A stretch of 64,000 bases of DNA, from the NCBI GenBank assembly GCA_025998955.1, contig AP024676.1, positions 2,418,001 through 2,482,000 of the forward strand, given 5' to 3'. The position numbers were made by a program, and so were the translations under genes. The notes under the pieces are model-generated. The model was not told the origin of the DNA. It did no database searches and saw only the letters and a list, made by a program, of their open reading frames with translations. Source of the DNA: Candidatus Roseilinea sp. Its GTDB lineage: Bacteria; Chloroflexota; Anaerolineae; J036; Brachytrichaceae. This document shows positions 51,029-59,669 of this stretch, piece by piece; positions within the stretch are counted from its first letter, which is position 1, and each line of letters starts with the position of its first letter.

Positions 51029-53527
51029 CTACGACGCAGGGCATACCCGCGCTTCGTTCAGAAAGCGGACGCGCTCCTGACAAGTCAACTCGCGACCGAG
51101 TAGCGCGCGTGCGCGGGCGATCAATTCGTCCGTGCGCAACAGGTGAATGCGTGCCGTGCCGTCGGCGCTCACGGTGACGGTGCGATCTATGCGTGCATCG
51201 GCGACGGCTGCCGCCGCAGCATGGCCGTACAGCGTGACCATCGCGCCGGCGCGCTGAACGACCAGCGCGCCATCCGGTAGGCGGGTGAACTGGGGCAGCC
51301 CATCGCGCGACCATGCGCCGGTGCTCAGGCCGGTGCGCGGGTCGAAGCGCGCCGCGCCATCTGCGGTCAACACACCGATCTCGCCGTTCGCCAGGAAGAC
51401 GACCTGGCTAACGACTGCGCCGAGTTGAATCGGATTGGTGAGCAGCGCGCCGGAAGCCAGGTCCCATACACGCACGGTGCGATCCGCGCTGCCGGTCGCG
51501 AGCAGCGTGCCGTCGCGGGAGAAAGCCGCGTCGTTCACGACGCCGGTGTGCCCGATCAGCACGGTGATGGTGCGGCCGGTGTCCAGGTTCCATATGCGCG
51601 CCGTGCGGTCGGTGCTGGACGTGGCAATCTGACCGCCGGCAGGCGAGAACGCGGCACTCGTCACCTGCCCGAGGTGCCCGCGGAACGCCGTCACCACTTC
51701 GCCCGATGCAATGTCCCACAGGCGCGCTACACCGTCACGACTGGCGGTGAGCAGATATCGGCCGTCGGCTGAGAACTGAGCGTCGGTTACTGCTGCCGGA
51801 TGGCGAAAGACGCCCTCGTCGCGGAAGGCCCGCACCATGGCCAGGCGCAACGCGTCCTCCGATTGCGTTGTGTGGGCGGCCTGCTCCGCCTCGATGGCGA
51901 TCAACAGCGCAAGCTGCGGGTCGTCGGCCAGTTGGTTGAGCGCCACGGCGGCCAGCTCGCGCGAGCGCGTCGCTTTCAAATCCGCCTCGGCAGTCGCTTT
52001 GGCGGCGAACGCATCGCGCACCTGCGCGCTCGACTGCGTCGCAAGTGCGCGGATGGTCGCCTCCATCACCACGGCGTTCTGCTCGCGGTTGACGACACTC
52101 GTGGCAATGGCAACCGCGGTAGCGCGCTCGTCCAAGGCGAGCTGGCGCTCCACAGCCGACTGAGTTGCGGCAGCTTCGGCAGCGGTACGCGTGGCATCGG
52201 CGATCTGCCGTTCCTGCTCGGCACGCGTGGCCTGCGCCTCGGCTGTGCCCTGCGCGAAGCCGGCAGCGCTGGCCGTCTGCACTGCGCGCGTGGCGGCGGC
52301 CTGAGCGATGGCTTCCGCCGTGGCTGCAGCGTCGGCCTGTTGGCCGAATTGCGCACGCTGCATCAAGCCGAACGCGCCAAACGCAATCGCCAGCGCGCTA
52401 AGCGCTGCTGCAACGGCGGTCACGGTCTTCATCACGCGCAGGCGCGCCTCTTGCCGCGCAAAGTGCGACACGGCGCGTTGCTCCCCGAGCGCCTCGCGCA
52501 GCGGGCGCTGGATGGCCGGCGCTTCTTCGACGGTCGGCGCCGGCGGCCGGTCGCCCTCGCGTTCGCGCAACGGGCCGAAGTCAATGTAGTCGGCCAGCAG
52601 CAGCGTCTTCTCTGCGCCGCGCTTGACCGGAATGGCCATGAACAAGTCGCGCAGGATCGTCTGCAGCCGCAGCAGCATGTCCGGCTCGCCGTATACGTCG
52701 TTGACCAATCGCGCGACCAGCGCCGGCTCGATGGTCGCGCCCGTCTCCAGCGCCGGCAGCACGATGGCGCGCGCCAGTTCCTTCGGCTCCATCAGCGGCA
52801 GCTCGATTGCGTGCGCAGTGAACTGCTTGTGGAGTTCAGGATAGCGCGCCAGCTGATCCAGAAACTCCGAACGCATCGCCAGGATGAGGATCAACCGAGA
52901 CGGTGCAGCTTTGGCGAGCTGAGTGATGAGGCCGATGAACGCGCGCCGGCCAGCCTCATCTGCCGAGGTGAAGACGTCCTCGAACTGGTCTATGACGAGC
53001 ACAACACGACGCCGTGCGTCCGTCCCGAGCAGGGCCTCCACGAAGTCGCGCATGTCGCTCGGGCTGGTCAGGCCGTGTTGGCGGATGGCGTCGGCAATTG
53101 CCTTGCTGAGGCCGGCGCGCTCGATGAGGCCGGCACAGGCATCGGTCAGCCGGCGCATCGGTTCGCTGCCCGGCGTGAACGCCTGGATCGGCCAGACATC
53201 GCTATCCATGACGGCGCCGTTGCGCAGCGCGAAGATCAGGCCGGCCTGGATCAGAGAAGTTTTGCCGCTCTTCGCCGGCCCGCTGATGCAAATGAACCCA
53301 TCCCCGTGCTCGACGCGATCGAGCATGGCCTCGAGTTGGTTCTCGTGGCCGAAGTACAGCCGCGCGTCGGACTCGCGGAAAGGCACCGCGCCAACGTAGG
53401 GGCAGCGCCCGTCGAACGGATGCGGTTTGCGCACCGACTGGTAGCGCGTGATCAGCGACGCGGCCTGTTCAGGCGTATAGACGATTGCGGGCATCCCTGC
53501 AGGGCGATTGTTCTTGTTTTGCGGCAT
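51029..53527 (-). CDS. nSTAND1-type NTPase with TM segment, coiled coil and WD40 repeats
   Basis: 832 residues. Residues 42-60 carry the CPYVGAVPFRESDARLYFG lead-in typical of nSTAND1. Walker A is GPAKSGKTS (83-91), and Walker B is VVLVIDQFED (D180, E183). One membrane segment (366-389) is followed by an Ala/Thr/Glu-rich coiled coil (about 395-520). A conserved SRELAAVALNQLADDPQLAL bridge (522-541) leads into WD40 repeats from about 575, three clear (LWDI, IWNL, VWDL ends) and the rest degenerate. The C-terminus is of the usual RELTCQERVRFL type. STAND proteins are signal-responsive ATPases; a sensing or defence role is inferred. It stands alone, convergent with the epimerase gene. Confidence 0.85.
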   Translation of the reverse strand: MPQNKNNRPAGMPAIVYTPEQAASLITRYQSVRKPHPFDGRCPYVGAVPFRESDARLYFGHENQLEAMLDRVEHGDGFICISGPAKSGKTSLIQAGLIFALRNGAVMDSDVWPIQAFTPGSEPMRRLTDACAGLIERAGLSKAIADAIRQHGLTSPSDMRDFVEALLGTDARRRVVLVIDQFEDVFTSADEAGRRAFIGLITQLAKAAPSRLILILAMRSEFLDQLARYPELHKQFTAHAIELPLMEPKELARAIVLPALETGATIEPALVARLVNDVYGEPDMLLRLQTILRDLFMAIPVKRGAEKTLLLADYIDFGPLREREGDRPPAPTVEEAPAIQRPLREALGEQRAVSHFARQEARLRVMKTVTAVAAALSALAIAFGAFGLMQRAQFGQQADAAATAEAIAQAAATRAVQTASAAGFAQGTAEAQATRAEQERQIADATRTAAEAAATQSAVERQLALDERATAVAIATSVVNREQNAVVMEATIRALATQSSAQVRDAFAAKATAEADLKATRSRELAAVALNQLADDPQLALLIAIEAEQAAHTTQSEDALRLAMVRAFRDEGVFRHPAAVTDAQFSADGRYLLTASRDGVARLWDIASGEVVTAFRGHLGQVTSAAFSPAGGQIATSSTDRTARIWNLDTGRTITVLIGHTGVVNDAAFSRDGTLLATGSADRTVRVWDLASGALLTNPIQLGAVVSQVVFLANGEIGVLTADGAARFDPRTGLSTGAWSRDGLPQFTRLPDGALVVQRAGAMVTLYGHAAAAAVADARIDRTVTVSADGTARIHLLRTDELIARARALLGRELTCQERVRFLNEARVCPAS

Positions 53528-53544
53528 ACAGGCTCGGATGCGGG

Positions 53545-53672
53545 CTCTGGGCTATGAGCTTTGAGCTATGAGTCTTGCGTCTTGAGTCGTGAGTCGTGAG
53601 TTGGAAGCTGACGGGCCAAGCTCGCAGCTCACAGCTCACAGCTCGTAGCTCACGGCTCACGGCTCACAGCTC
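53545..53672. repeat. GAGCTATGAG / CTCACAGCTC inverted spacer repeat
   Basis: The left part has GGCTATGAGCTTTGAGCTATG units followed by GTCTTGCGTCTTGAGTC and GAGTCGTGAG words. The right part has CAGCTCACAGCTCACAGCTC units, complementary to the first word. The right end supplies the last residues (IEL) and TGA of the polyol dehydrogenase at 53664. No gene fits in the 136-bp gap. Confidence 0.85.
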
Positions 53673-54677
53673 GATCATCACTTTGATGCCCTCTCGGCGA
53701 TTGGCTACGGTGAACGCCTCGGGGGCGTTTTCAAGTTTATACCGATGCGTGATCAGCGCCTGCACGTTCACCCACCCGCGCGCAACCAGCTCGATGGCGC
53801 GCGGGTAGACGTGTTTCATTCGGCGCACCAGCTTGATCGTCAAGCCTTTGCGGCGGGCAACCGAGGCGACGAATGACGTGTGATCGTCGGACGGGATGCC
53901 GCACAAGATGACCTTGCCGCCGATGCGCACGGCGTCGAACGCGGCGTCTACGGCGGCCTGAGCACCGGCGCACTCGAAGACGACGTCCAATCCGCGCCCG
54001 CCGGTCGCAGCGAGGATGGCCTTGCTCTCTTCGTGCGTCTCGCCGCCGGCTTGCACTACGTCCGTCGCGCCAAGCTCCTGCGCGGCATCCAGCCGGTGTG
54101 GCAACACGTCGGTGGCGAACAAGCGCGCTGCGCCGGCCAGGCGCGCCACCTGCAGCGTCAGCAGTCCAATCGTGCCACAGCCAAACACGCCCACGTGCAT
54201 GCCCGGCCGCATGTGCGCCAGGTCCACCGTGTGCAGCGCCACGCCAAGCGGTTCGAGCATCGCACCGCTGGCATCGTCAATCGAATCGGGCAGCGGGAAC
54301 AGCGCATCCTCCGGCCAGGACATGAACTCGCGCAGCGCACCGTCATCTTTGCCGTGGCCGCTGAAGCGCGTGTGCGGGCACAAATTGGGATGCCCCTCGC
54401 GACACCACTCGCAGTGGCCGCAGGGCAAGGCCGGGTCAACGGCGACGCGCTGGCCTTTGCGCGCGCCGTCAGCGACCACGGCGGCGAACTCGTGGCCAAG
54501 CACCAGCGGACGGCGCAGCCGAGCGTCGCCGATGCCGGCCTCGTTGTACCAGTGCAGATCGGAACCGCATACGCCGACGGCCGTGACGTGGAGTAACGCT
54601 TCGCTGGCAGCCGGCACGGGCATCGGTTCATCGTGCACGCGCAGATCATGCGCAGCGTGAAGACGGACGCATTTCAT
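53664..54677 (-). CDS. Zinc-dependent polyol dehydrogenase (sorbitol/idonate dehydrogenase-like)
   Basis: 337 residues from ATG 54677; an in-frame ATG at 54761 would add a non-conserved 28-residue extension. Catalytic zinc ligands are in GVCGSD (C37) and GHEF (H62, E63). The structural zinc cysteines are complete (C86, C89, C92, C100 in CGHCEWCREGHPNLC), unlike the paralogue at 35772. The Rossmann motif is GCGTIGLL. It should oxidise a sugar alcohol such as sorbitol, xylitol or L-idonate with NAD. It follows mtnA by 40 bp. The last residues come from a spacer repeat. Confidence 0.85.
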   Translation of the reverse strand: MKCVRLHAAHDLRVHDEPMPVPAASEALLHVTAVGVCGSDLHWYNEAGIGDARLRRPLVLGHEFAAVVADGARKGQRVAVDPALPCGHCEWCREGHPNLCPHTRFSGHGKDDGALREFMSWPEDALFPLPDSIDDASGAMLEPLGVALHTVDLAHMRPGMHVGVFGCGTIGLLTLQVARLAGAARLFATDVLPHRLDAAQELGATDVVQAGGETHEESKAILAATGGRGLDVVFECAGAQAAVDAAFDAVRIGGKVILCGIPSDDHTSFVASVARRKGLTIKLVRRMKHVYPRAIELVARGWVNVQALITHRYKLENAPEAFTVANRREGIKVMIEL

Positions 54678-54717
54678 CGCGTGGTGAGTCGGGAGTAGGA
54701 GCAGATGGTCACTGCTA

Positions 54718-55782
54718 TCATGACGGTTGACCCTGCGCGAAGAGAGCACGCAATCCCTCATGAAACGGCGGGCGAACGATGCCCTTCTCGGTGATGATGG
54801 CGGTGATATAGCGATGCGGCGTCACGTCGAAAGCAGGATTGTAGATTTGCGCGCCAGCCGGGACGGTACGCCTGCCGAAGCCTTCGCTCACTTCCTCCGG
54901 CCGGCGCTCTTCGATGGGGATCAGATCGCCCGAAGCAAGCTGCATGTCTATCGAAGACGTCGGCGCAGCGACGTAGAACGGTACACCGAACTCCTTGGCG
55001 AGGATCGCAACGCCGAGCGTGCCGATCTTATTGGCGAAGTCGCCGTTGGCAGCCATGCGATCGGTGCCCACGATCACGCCGTGCACCTTGCCCTGCGCCA
55101 TTACCGTCGCAGCCATATTGTCGGTGATGACGGTGACGGGCACGCCGACCTGCTGCAACTCCCAGGCTGTTAGGCGCGCGCCCTGCAGCAACGGGCGCGT
55201 CTCGTCGGCGAAGACGTGCACGCGCTTGCCGGCGGCATGCGCCATGTAGATCGGCGCGGTCGCCGTGCCCCATTGCGCCGTCGCCAAGCCGCCCGCATTG
55301 CAATGGGTCAACCACGAGTCGCCGTCGCGAATCAGCGCCTCGCCCAGCCGGCCGATGGCCTGGCACACGGCGTTATCCTCATCCACCATCGCCTTCGCCT
55401 CGGCAAGCATCCGCAGCTTCATCTCCTCAACGGGCAGTTCAGGATGATTGATGACCAATGACTGCATCCGGCGCGTGGCCCACGCCAGGTTAACGGCAGT
55501 CGGGCGGGCGCTGTTGAGGTAGGCCGCGGCACGATCTACTGCAGCGACGAATTCATCGCGACAGGTCGGCGCGCAGTCGCGCACGGCCAGCACCATGCCC
55601 ATCGCCGCAGCCATGCCGATGGCCGGTGCGCCGCGCACGCGCAGCATCTTGATCGCTTCCCACATTGTCTCCACATCGCGCACGTCCAGGTAGCGCAATT
55701 CGTTCGGCAGCAGCGTCTGGTCAATCAGCCGAGCGACCCCATCCAGCCCGCCGATCCACTCAATGGTCTTGACCGGAATCAT
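54718..55782 (-). CDS. mtnA: S-methyl-5-thioribose-1-phosphate isomerase
   Basis: 354 residues, the normal length. The family signature RVRGAPAIG (48-56), the catalytic Cys in THCNAGGLAT (C161) and the Asp in GTDRMAANGD (D241) are present. It converts the aldose-1-phosphate of methylthioribose (or 5-deoxyribose) to the ketose form in methionine salvage or 5-deoxyadenosine disposal. No mtnK, mtnB or other salvage genes lie near it. The aldolases of this window could serve a DHAP shunt, but they are distant. Confidence 0.9.
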   Translation of the reverse strand: MIPVKTIEWIGGLDGVARLIDQTLLPNELRYLDVRDVETMWEAIKMLRVRGAPAIGMAAAMGMVLAVRDCAPTCRDEFVAAVDRAAAYLNSARPTAVNLAWATRRMQSLVINHPELPVEEMKLRMLAEAKAMVDEDNAVCQAIGRLGEALIRDGDSWLTHCNAGGLATAQWGTATAPIYMAHAAGKRVHVFADETRPLLQGARLTAWELQQVGVPVTVITDNMAATVMAQGKVHGVIVGTDRMAANGDFANKIGTLGVAILAKEFGVPFYVAAPTSSIDMQLASGDLIPIEERRPEEVSEGFGRRTVPAGAQIYNPAFDVTPHRYITAIITEKGIVRPPFHEGLRALFAQGQPS

Positions 55783-55976
55783 GGCCTATATTGTGCACGA
55801 GTTTGCACCTTCGCCATCGCAAAGGGTGCATTCGTGCATAGGGTCAAAACTTGCATGGTCGGGCGCAGACGCCGTTCCGCGCCTAGATAGGCCGCGAATG
55901 GGGCAGAGCGCGCCCGAGCGAATACATCTGCCCCCGTTGCGAATGCACCCGTCGCAAACAATTTGTTTTCAAACCA

Positions 55977-56005
55977 TTGTGAGTGTGGAGGGTTACGGCT
56001 AGAAT
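55977..56005 (+). promoter_or_regulatory. Sigma-70-type promoter of the HdeD-like gene
   Basis: TTGTGA (55977-55982), a 17-bp spacer and TAGAAT (56000-56005) give a good match. The start codon 56059 follows about 45 bases after the expected start, with AAGGAG in between. The rest of the 276-bp gap (55783-55976) holds no recognised feature besides short GTGCAC/TGCAT palindromic bits. Confidence 0.6.
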
Positions 56006-56058
56006 CTTTCGTTGTTTGGCAACACGAATTGCCAAAAGGAACTACAAGGAGAAGAAAG

Positions 56059-56637
56059 ATGAACGAACTCACTCTGGCTGCAGACGCGATGCGCAGCGTT
56101 ATCCGGAAGACCTGGTGGGTCCCGCTGATTCAGGGCATCGCAGCGGTGATTATCGGCGTCCTGCTGCTCACCAACCCGGCGACCACGTTGATTGCCATCG
56201 CTCTCTTCCTCGGCGCGTTCTGGTTGGTCGGCGGCATCTTCGACATCATCGGCGCGTTCACCCGGCGCGACGGCGACAGGGGATGGTTCTGGCCACTGGT
56301 AGCCGGTCTCATCAGCGTCATCGCCGGCCTGCTCCTACTCAGCCAGCCGATCGCCGGTGCGATCATCTTGCCCGTCACGCTGGCCATCTTGATCGGCGCC
56401 GGCGCCATCGTAAGCGGCATTTTCAACATCATCTGGGCCATCCGCGCCCGCAACGAGATCCAAGGGGAAGGTTGGCTCATCCTGTGGGGCGTGATCTCCA
56501 TCCTGCTCGGCATCTATGTGCTCGCCAATCCGGGTGCATCTGCCGTTGCGCTGGTCCTCGTCATCGCCATCCTTGCCATGGTCGGCGGCATCGCCATGGT
56601 CATCTCTTCTTTCCGCTTGCGCGGTATAGCGCGATAG
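56059..56637 (+). CDS. HdeD/DUF308 family membrane protein
   Basis: 192 residues from ATG 56059 with AAGGAG upstream. Six hydrophobic segments in three similar pairs with conserved small-residue turns (LLTNPATTL, LLSQPIAG, VLANPGAS) define the DUF308/HdeD fold. HdeD proteins are linked to acid resistance in enterobacteria; elsewhere the function is unknown. It likely resides in the cytoplasmic membrane. A DUF937 gene follows after 145 bp. Confidence 0.85.
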   Translation: MNELTLAADAMRSVIRKTWWVPLIQGIAAVIIGVLLLTNPATTLIAIALFLGAFWLVGGIFDIIGAFTRRDGDRGWFWPLVAGLISVIAGLLLLSQPIAGAIILPVTLAILIGAGAIVSGIFNIIWAIRARNEIQGEGWLILWGVISILLGIYVLANPGASAVALVLVIAILAMVGGIAMVISSFRLRGIAR

Positions 56638-56782
56638 CAGCGCCCGTTCTCTCATGGGGGTCGTATCGGAGGGATTTGCTCTTTCAAGCGCGATGCAGCG
56701 CATCTGCTCCCTCGCTCGTGCTCGGGATGGCGTCGCCCGGAACGGCCCATATACCGTTTCTTCAGTTTAGGAGGTAAGACAC

Positions 56783-57787
56783 ATGACAACGTTACTCGAA
56801 TCCGTTAGCCAGCAAATGACGCCTGAGGTATTGGGCAAGATCGGCAAAGCCATCGGCGTGGATGATGCGACCGTGCAGAAAGGCCTGGACGTGGTTGGAC
56901 CCGTCATCCAGGATGGACTGGCCAAGAAGACGCAAACGACGACTGGCTTGGACGAGATCATGAGTATGCTCGGTGGTCTGGAGAGCAGCGGCGGTGGTGG
57001 TTTGGAGGCCATCTTGAGCATGCTCACCAAGGGTAGCCCGGCGGCTGGCGCAGCATCGGCCGGCGCGCTGGGCGGCATCTTCGGCCCGGCCGTCAGCGCC
57101 ATCGGCAAGACGCTGAGCGCCAAGCTCGGCTTCGACGTCACGCCGTTGCTCTCCGCGGCCGTGCCCGTCGTGTTGGGGGCCATCGCCGGCGCGGCCAAGT
57201 CGCAAAACCTCGACTCGAAGGGCATCGCCAACATGCTCCAGACCGAACAGCGAAACTTCATGAGCAACGCCAGCCCCGAAGTGCTGGGCGTGCTGAAAGA
57301 GGTCGAGACCGTGACCGACAAGGCCAACGCCATTCAGCAAGCATTTACCGCTGACGAGTGGACGGCGATTCGCCTAGCGCCGCTGGCCACCACGTTCTAC
57401 GTGATGAGTGCATCGCCTTCTGGCCTGGTCGGCTCGGTGAAGGAGTTGACCGCGGCCGGCGACGTCATGCGTGACGTGCTGAAGGACGCCGACGCGACAT
57501 CGCTCGTCAACATCGCCTTCGGCAGCGCCATGCAAAAAGTGGACGGCAAGCCAGAGTTGGACGAGAACGCGCCGCGCGAGTCTATGATCGGGATGATCCG
57601 AACGGCAGCCGTGGCCGTGAAGGCCAAAATGCCGGGCGAGGCGCAGAGCTTCGCCAGCGCGCTGAACACGCTGGCTCAGAAAGTGGCCGAAGCAGCGAAG
57701 GAAGGCGGCTTCCTCGGCATCGGCGCCAAGACCATCAGCAACGAAGAGCAGCAGGCGCTGAACGAAATCCGCGCTGCGCTAGCGTAA
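56783..57787 (+). CDS. DUF937-domain protein
   Basis: 334 residues, preceded by GGAGGT. The N-terminal region (LESVSQQMTPEVLGKIGKAI..., QKGLDVVGPVIQDGLAKK) and the Gly-rich centre match DUF937. The C-terminal part (about 175-334), helical by appearance, contains DEWTAIRLAPLATTFYVMSA and is an extension I do not recognise. No catalytic motif or signal peptide is seen. Function unknown. It ends at a bidirectional hairpin terminator. Confidence 0.75.
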   Translation: MTTLLESVSQQMTPEVLGKIGKAIGVDDATVQKGLDVVGPVIQDGLAKKTQTTTGLDEIMSMLGGLESSGGGGLEAILSMLTKGSPAAGAASAGALGGIFGPAVSAIGKTLSAKLGFDVTPLLSAAVPVVLGAIAGAAKSQNLDSKGIANMLQTEQRNFMSNASPEVLGVLKEVETVTDKANAIQQAFTADEWTAIRLAPLATTFYVMSASPSGLVGSVKELTAAGDVMRDVLKDADATSLVNIAFGSAMQKVDGKPELDENAPRESMIGMIRTAAVAVKAKMPGEAQSFASALNTLAQKVAEAAKEGGFLGIGAKTISNEEQQALNEIRAALA

Positions 57788-57800
57788 GCCATCCGCTTCG

Positions 57801-57843
57801 GCACGGAATACGCAACTTGCGACCCGTGTTGCGTATTCCGTGC
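57801..57843. terminator. Bidirectional hairpin between convergent genes
   Basis: A perfect 16-bp stem, GCACGGAATACGCAAC (57801-57816) with 57828-57843, closes an 11-base loop and is followed by TGTTTCCC. It separates the DUF937 gene from the META-domain gene on the opposite strand. Confidence 0.75.
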
Positions 57844-57853
57844 TGTGTTTCCC

Positions 57854-58657
57854 TCACTTCGCGCGCTGGAAGTTGGCAGCCATGGCGCCATCTGCCGTGC
57901 GCAACTGCAAGCGATCGCCTTCGATCCGATACGTCGCAGCCGTCTCCAACGCGGCCAAGAACTGGGCTTCTTGCTCCATCACGCCTTCGGGGGCGTTGCA
58001 CAACTTGCGCGTGGCAGCCAATGGGCCGATGGTGATCTTGCCGTCGTCCTCTAGCCTGTAGGAACCGGTGAAGGCGTTGCAGCCGGCGTTGCCGCTGATT
58101 CGGCCCTCTGCATCGAACGCCACCGTCAGCTCGGTGCCGGCGATCAAGCTGACGACGGCCTGCTTGCCGTTGTTGTAGCTGAGCGCTCGCCATGACATGC
58201 CGACCAGATCAGTCTCCTGCACGACGAACGTCGCGACTGCGTTGCCCGATTCGTCCAGCAACGTCAACCGTCCATCCGCCGCTCGGAAAGATCTGGCGTT
58301 GGCGAGCGCCTGCTGAAAGTCCGCGGCCTGCTTCATGATCGGCTCAGGGCAGGCCATCAGCGTGCCTGCCAGCTGCCCGAAGGTGATGTTGAAGCCATCC
58401 AGGGTATAGCTGCCCATGAAGCGATTGCAGCCATCCGAGCCGTTCACCCTGTTCGCCTCGAAGTTGAGGGTGATGATCGTTTCTGCCAGGGGCGGCTGAC
58501 CGTTCAGTGACTCCAGTACCCAGCTCGAACCGGTCAGGCCGGTCGCGCCGATGGACGAGGCCGGCCGACGCGGCGGCGCGGGTGGCAGCGCACATGCGGC
58601 CAGCGATAGCGCCGCAGCGCCGAATGAGAGCACCTTGATGATCTGTGTCTTTTGCAT
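57854..58657 (-). CDS. Lipoprotein with two META domains
   Basis: 267 residues from ATG 58657 with AAAGGAG upstream. A lipoprotein signal peptide with lipobox LAAC is followed by two META (DUF306, HslJ-like) domains, about 45-150 and 155-267. Each has the pattern of a Trp start (SSWVLESLNG, MSWRALSYNNG), a Cys-containing NGSDGCNRFMGSY or SGNAGCNAFTGSY loop and a second Cys (MACPEP, KLCNAPE). In related proteins these cysteines can form disulphides. Anchored outside the membrane; exact role unknown, stress resistance is suggested by HslJ. Confidence 0.85.
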   Translation of the reverse strand: MQKTQIIKVLSFGAAALSLAACALPPAPPRRPASSIGATGLTGSSWVLESLNGQPPLAETIITLNFEANRVNGSDGCNRFMGSYTLDGFNITFGQLAGTLMACPEPIMKQAADFQQALANARSFRAADGRLTLLDESGNAVATFVVQETDLVGMSWRALSYNNGKQAVVSLIAGTELTVAFDAEGRISGNAGCNAFTGSYRLEDDGKITIGPLAATRKLCNAPEGVMEQEAQFLAALETAATYRIEGDRLQLRTADGAMAANFQRAK

Positions 58658-58729
58658 TCGAATCTCCTTTACATTTGTCTTCGCGAAATGGACGGCGCAC
58701 GGCCACAAAGCGTTCCACTGCCTCATCCA

Positions 58730-59197
58730 CTAGCGCTCACGAATATCGGCGATGATCGCCCGTGTCATGCGCTGCAGGTCGGCCGGCGCGATCAGCACCT
58801 GCAGGCCACGCAGGCCGGCGCTCACACAAATCCGCGCATGCGCCATCGCCGATTGATCCATGAACACGGGGAAGTCGCGCTTCGCCCCGAGCGGCGCGCA
58901 CCCACCCTTCAGGTAGCCGGTCAGCCGAAACAGGTCTTCGACATCCACCAGCTCGGCGCGCTTGTCGCCCATGACTTTTGCCAGCTTGCTCAAGCTAAGC
59001 TGCGCATCGCCCGGCGTGAGCGCGAAGACCCACCCGTTGCGTTCGCCCCTAACCAGTAGCGTCTTGAACACCATGCTCAACGACAGGCCTAGCTGCTCGG
59101 CAGCTTCTTCGACGGTGAACTCGCTCGCTGCGAATTCACGCACCTCGTGAGGCACGCCGGCCTTTGCCAGAATGTCGAGTGCGCGTGTGCGTTTCAT
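58730..59197 (-). CDS. ybaK: YbaK/EbsC-type Cys-tRNA(Pro) deacylase
   Basis: 155 residues, typical length. The family motifs VFKTLLV with the catalytic Lys and GYLKGGCAPLG are seen. It hydrolyses Cys from mischarged tRNA(Pro) in translation quality control. The ATG overlaps the stop of the upstream HTH gene (ATGA), so the two are coupled. A further gap of 72 bp separates it from the META gene downstream. Confidence 0.9.
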   Translation of the reverse strand: MKRTRALDILAKAGVPHEVREFAASEFTVEEAAEQLGLSLSMVFKTLLVRGERNGWVFALTPGDAQLSLSKLAKVMGDKRAELVDVEDLFRLTGYLKGGCAPLGAKRDFPVFMDQSAMAHARICVSAGLRGLQVLIAPADLQRMTRAIIADIRER

Positions 59198-59598
59198 GGA
59201 TAGTCACTTGGGTTTGCCACGGACCAGTCTACTGTGAACGACGGCCGGGCTGACGAGGCGAACCGTGTTGCGCTCAGCGGGCGCACTTCATCGAGCAAGC
59301 CATCCGCCTGGAGCGCGCGTTGCAGGCATAGATCGCCGTCCTCGCCCTCAGCTTCGTAGTAAGCGCGCACCGCAGACACGCGCACCCAGCTTTTGCCGAG
59401 CACCTTCAGCGCAGGGACGCGCTCAGCGCGCACCGCCTCGGCGATCGTCGGCAGCGATACGCCGGTCTCACGTGAAGCCTGGGCGAGCGAGACCAATGGG
59501 CCACATTCAGCCAGCACCTCTTCGATCAGCCGGCACGCCTTGCGCGCAATCTCGCATTCACGCTTGAGCTTGGCCTCATCCATAGTCACGCTGATCAT
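59194..59598 (-). CDS. Small helix-turn-helix protein
   Basis: 134 residues from ATG 59598 (ATG 59583 and a TTG at 59634 are alternatives). The segment SLAQASRETGVSLPTIAEAVRAERVPALKVLGKSWVR has the excisionase/MerR-like pattern of a helix-turn-helix followed by a wing (shown here in parts: SLAQASRETGVSL, TIAEAVRAERVPA). There is no recombinase nearby, so it is more likely a local regulator than a phage excisionase. Co-expressed with ybaK by overlap. Confidence 0.65.
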   Translation of the reverse strand: MISVTMDEAKLKRECEIARKACRLIEEVLAECGPLVSLAQASRETGVSLPTIAEAVRAERVPALKVLGKSWVRVSAVRAYYEAEGEDGDLCLQRALQADGLLDEVRPLSATRFASSARPSFTVDWSVANPSDYP

Positions 59599-59669
59599 AT
59601 TTGAGTTGCTACGCCAATCGTGCGAGCGACTCAATGCATCGAGCGCTCAGCGCGCGTTGGGCACGGCGG

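Noticed and set aside
51800-53557. A 585-codon open frame antisense to the nSTAND1-WD40 gene
   Set aside because: No recognisable domain and an Arg/Gly/Leu-rich shadow composition; the opposite strand has Walker motifs and WD40 repeats.
54718-55782. mtnA as part of a local methionine-salvage or 5-deoxyribose operon
   Set aside because: No kinase, dehydratase or aldolase of those pathways is adjacent; the only close neighbour is a polyol dehydrogenase.
59194-59598. The small helix-turn-helix protein as a phage excisionase marking an integrated element
   Set aside because: No integrase, attachment-site repeat or phage gene nearby; it is coupled to the housekeeping-type ybaK.
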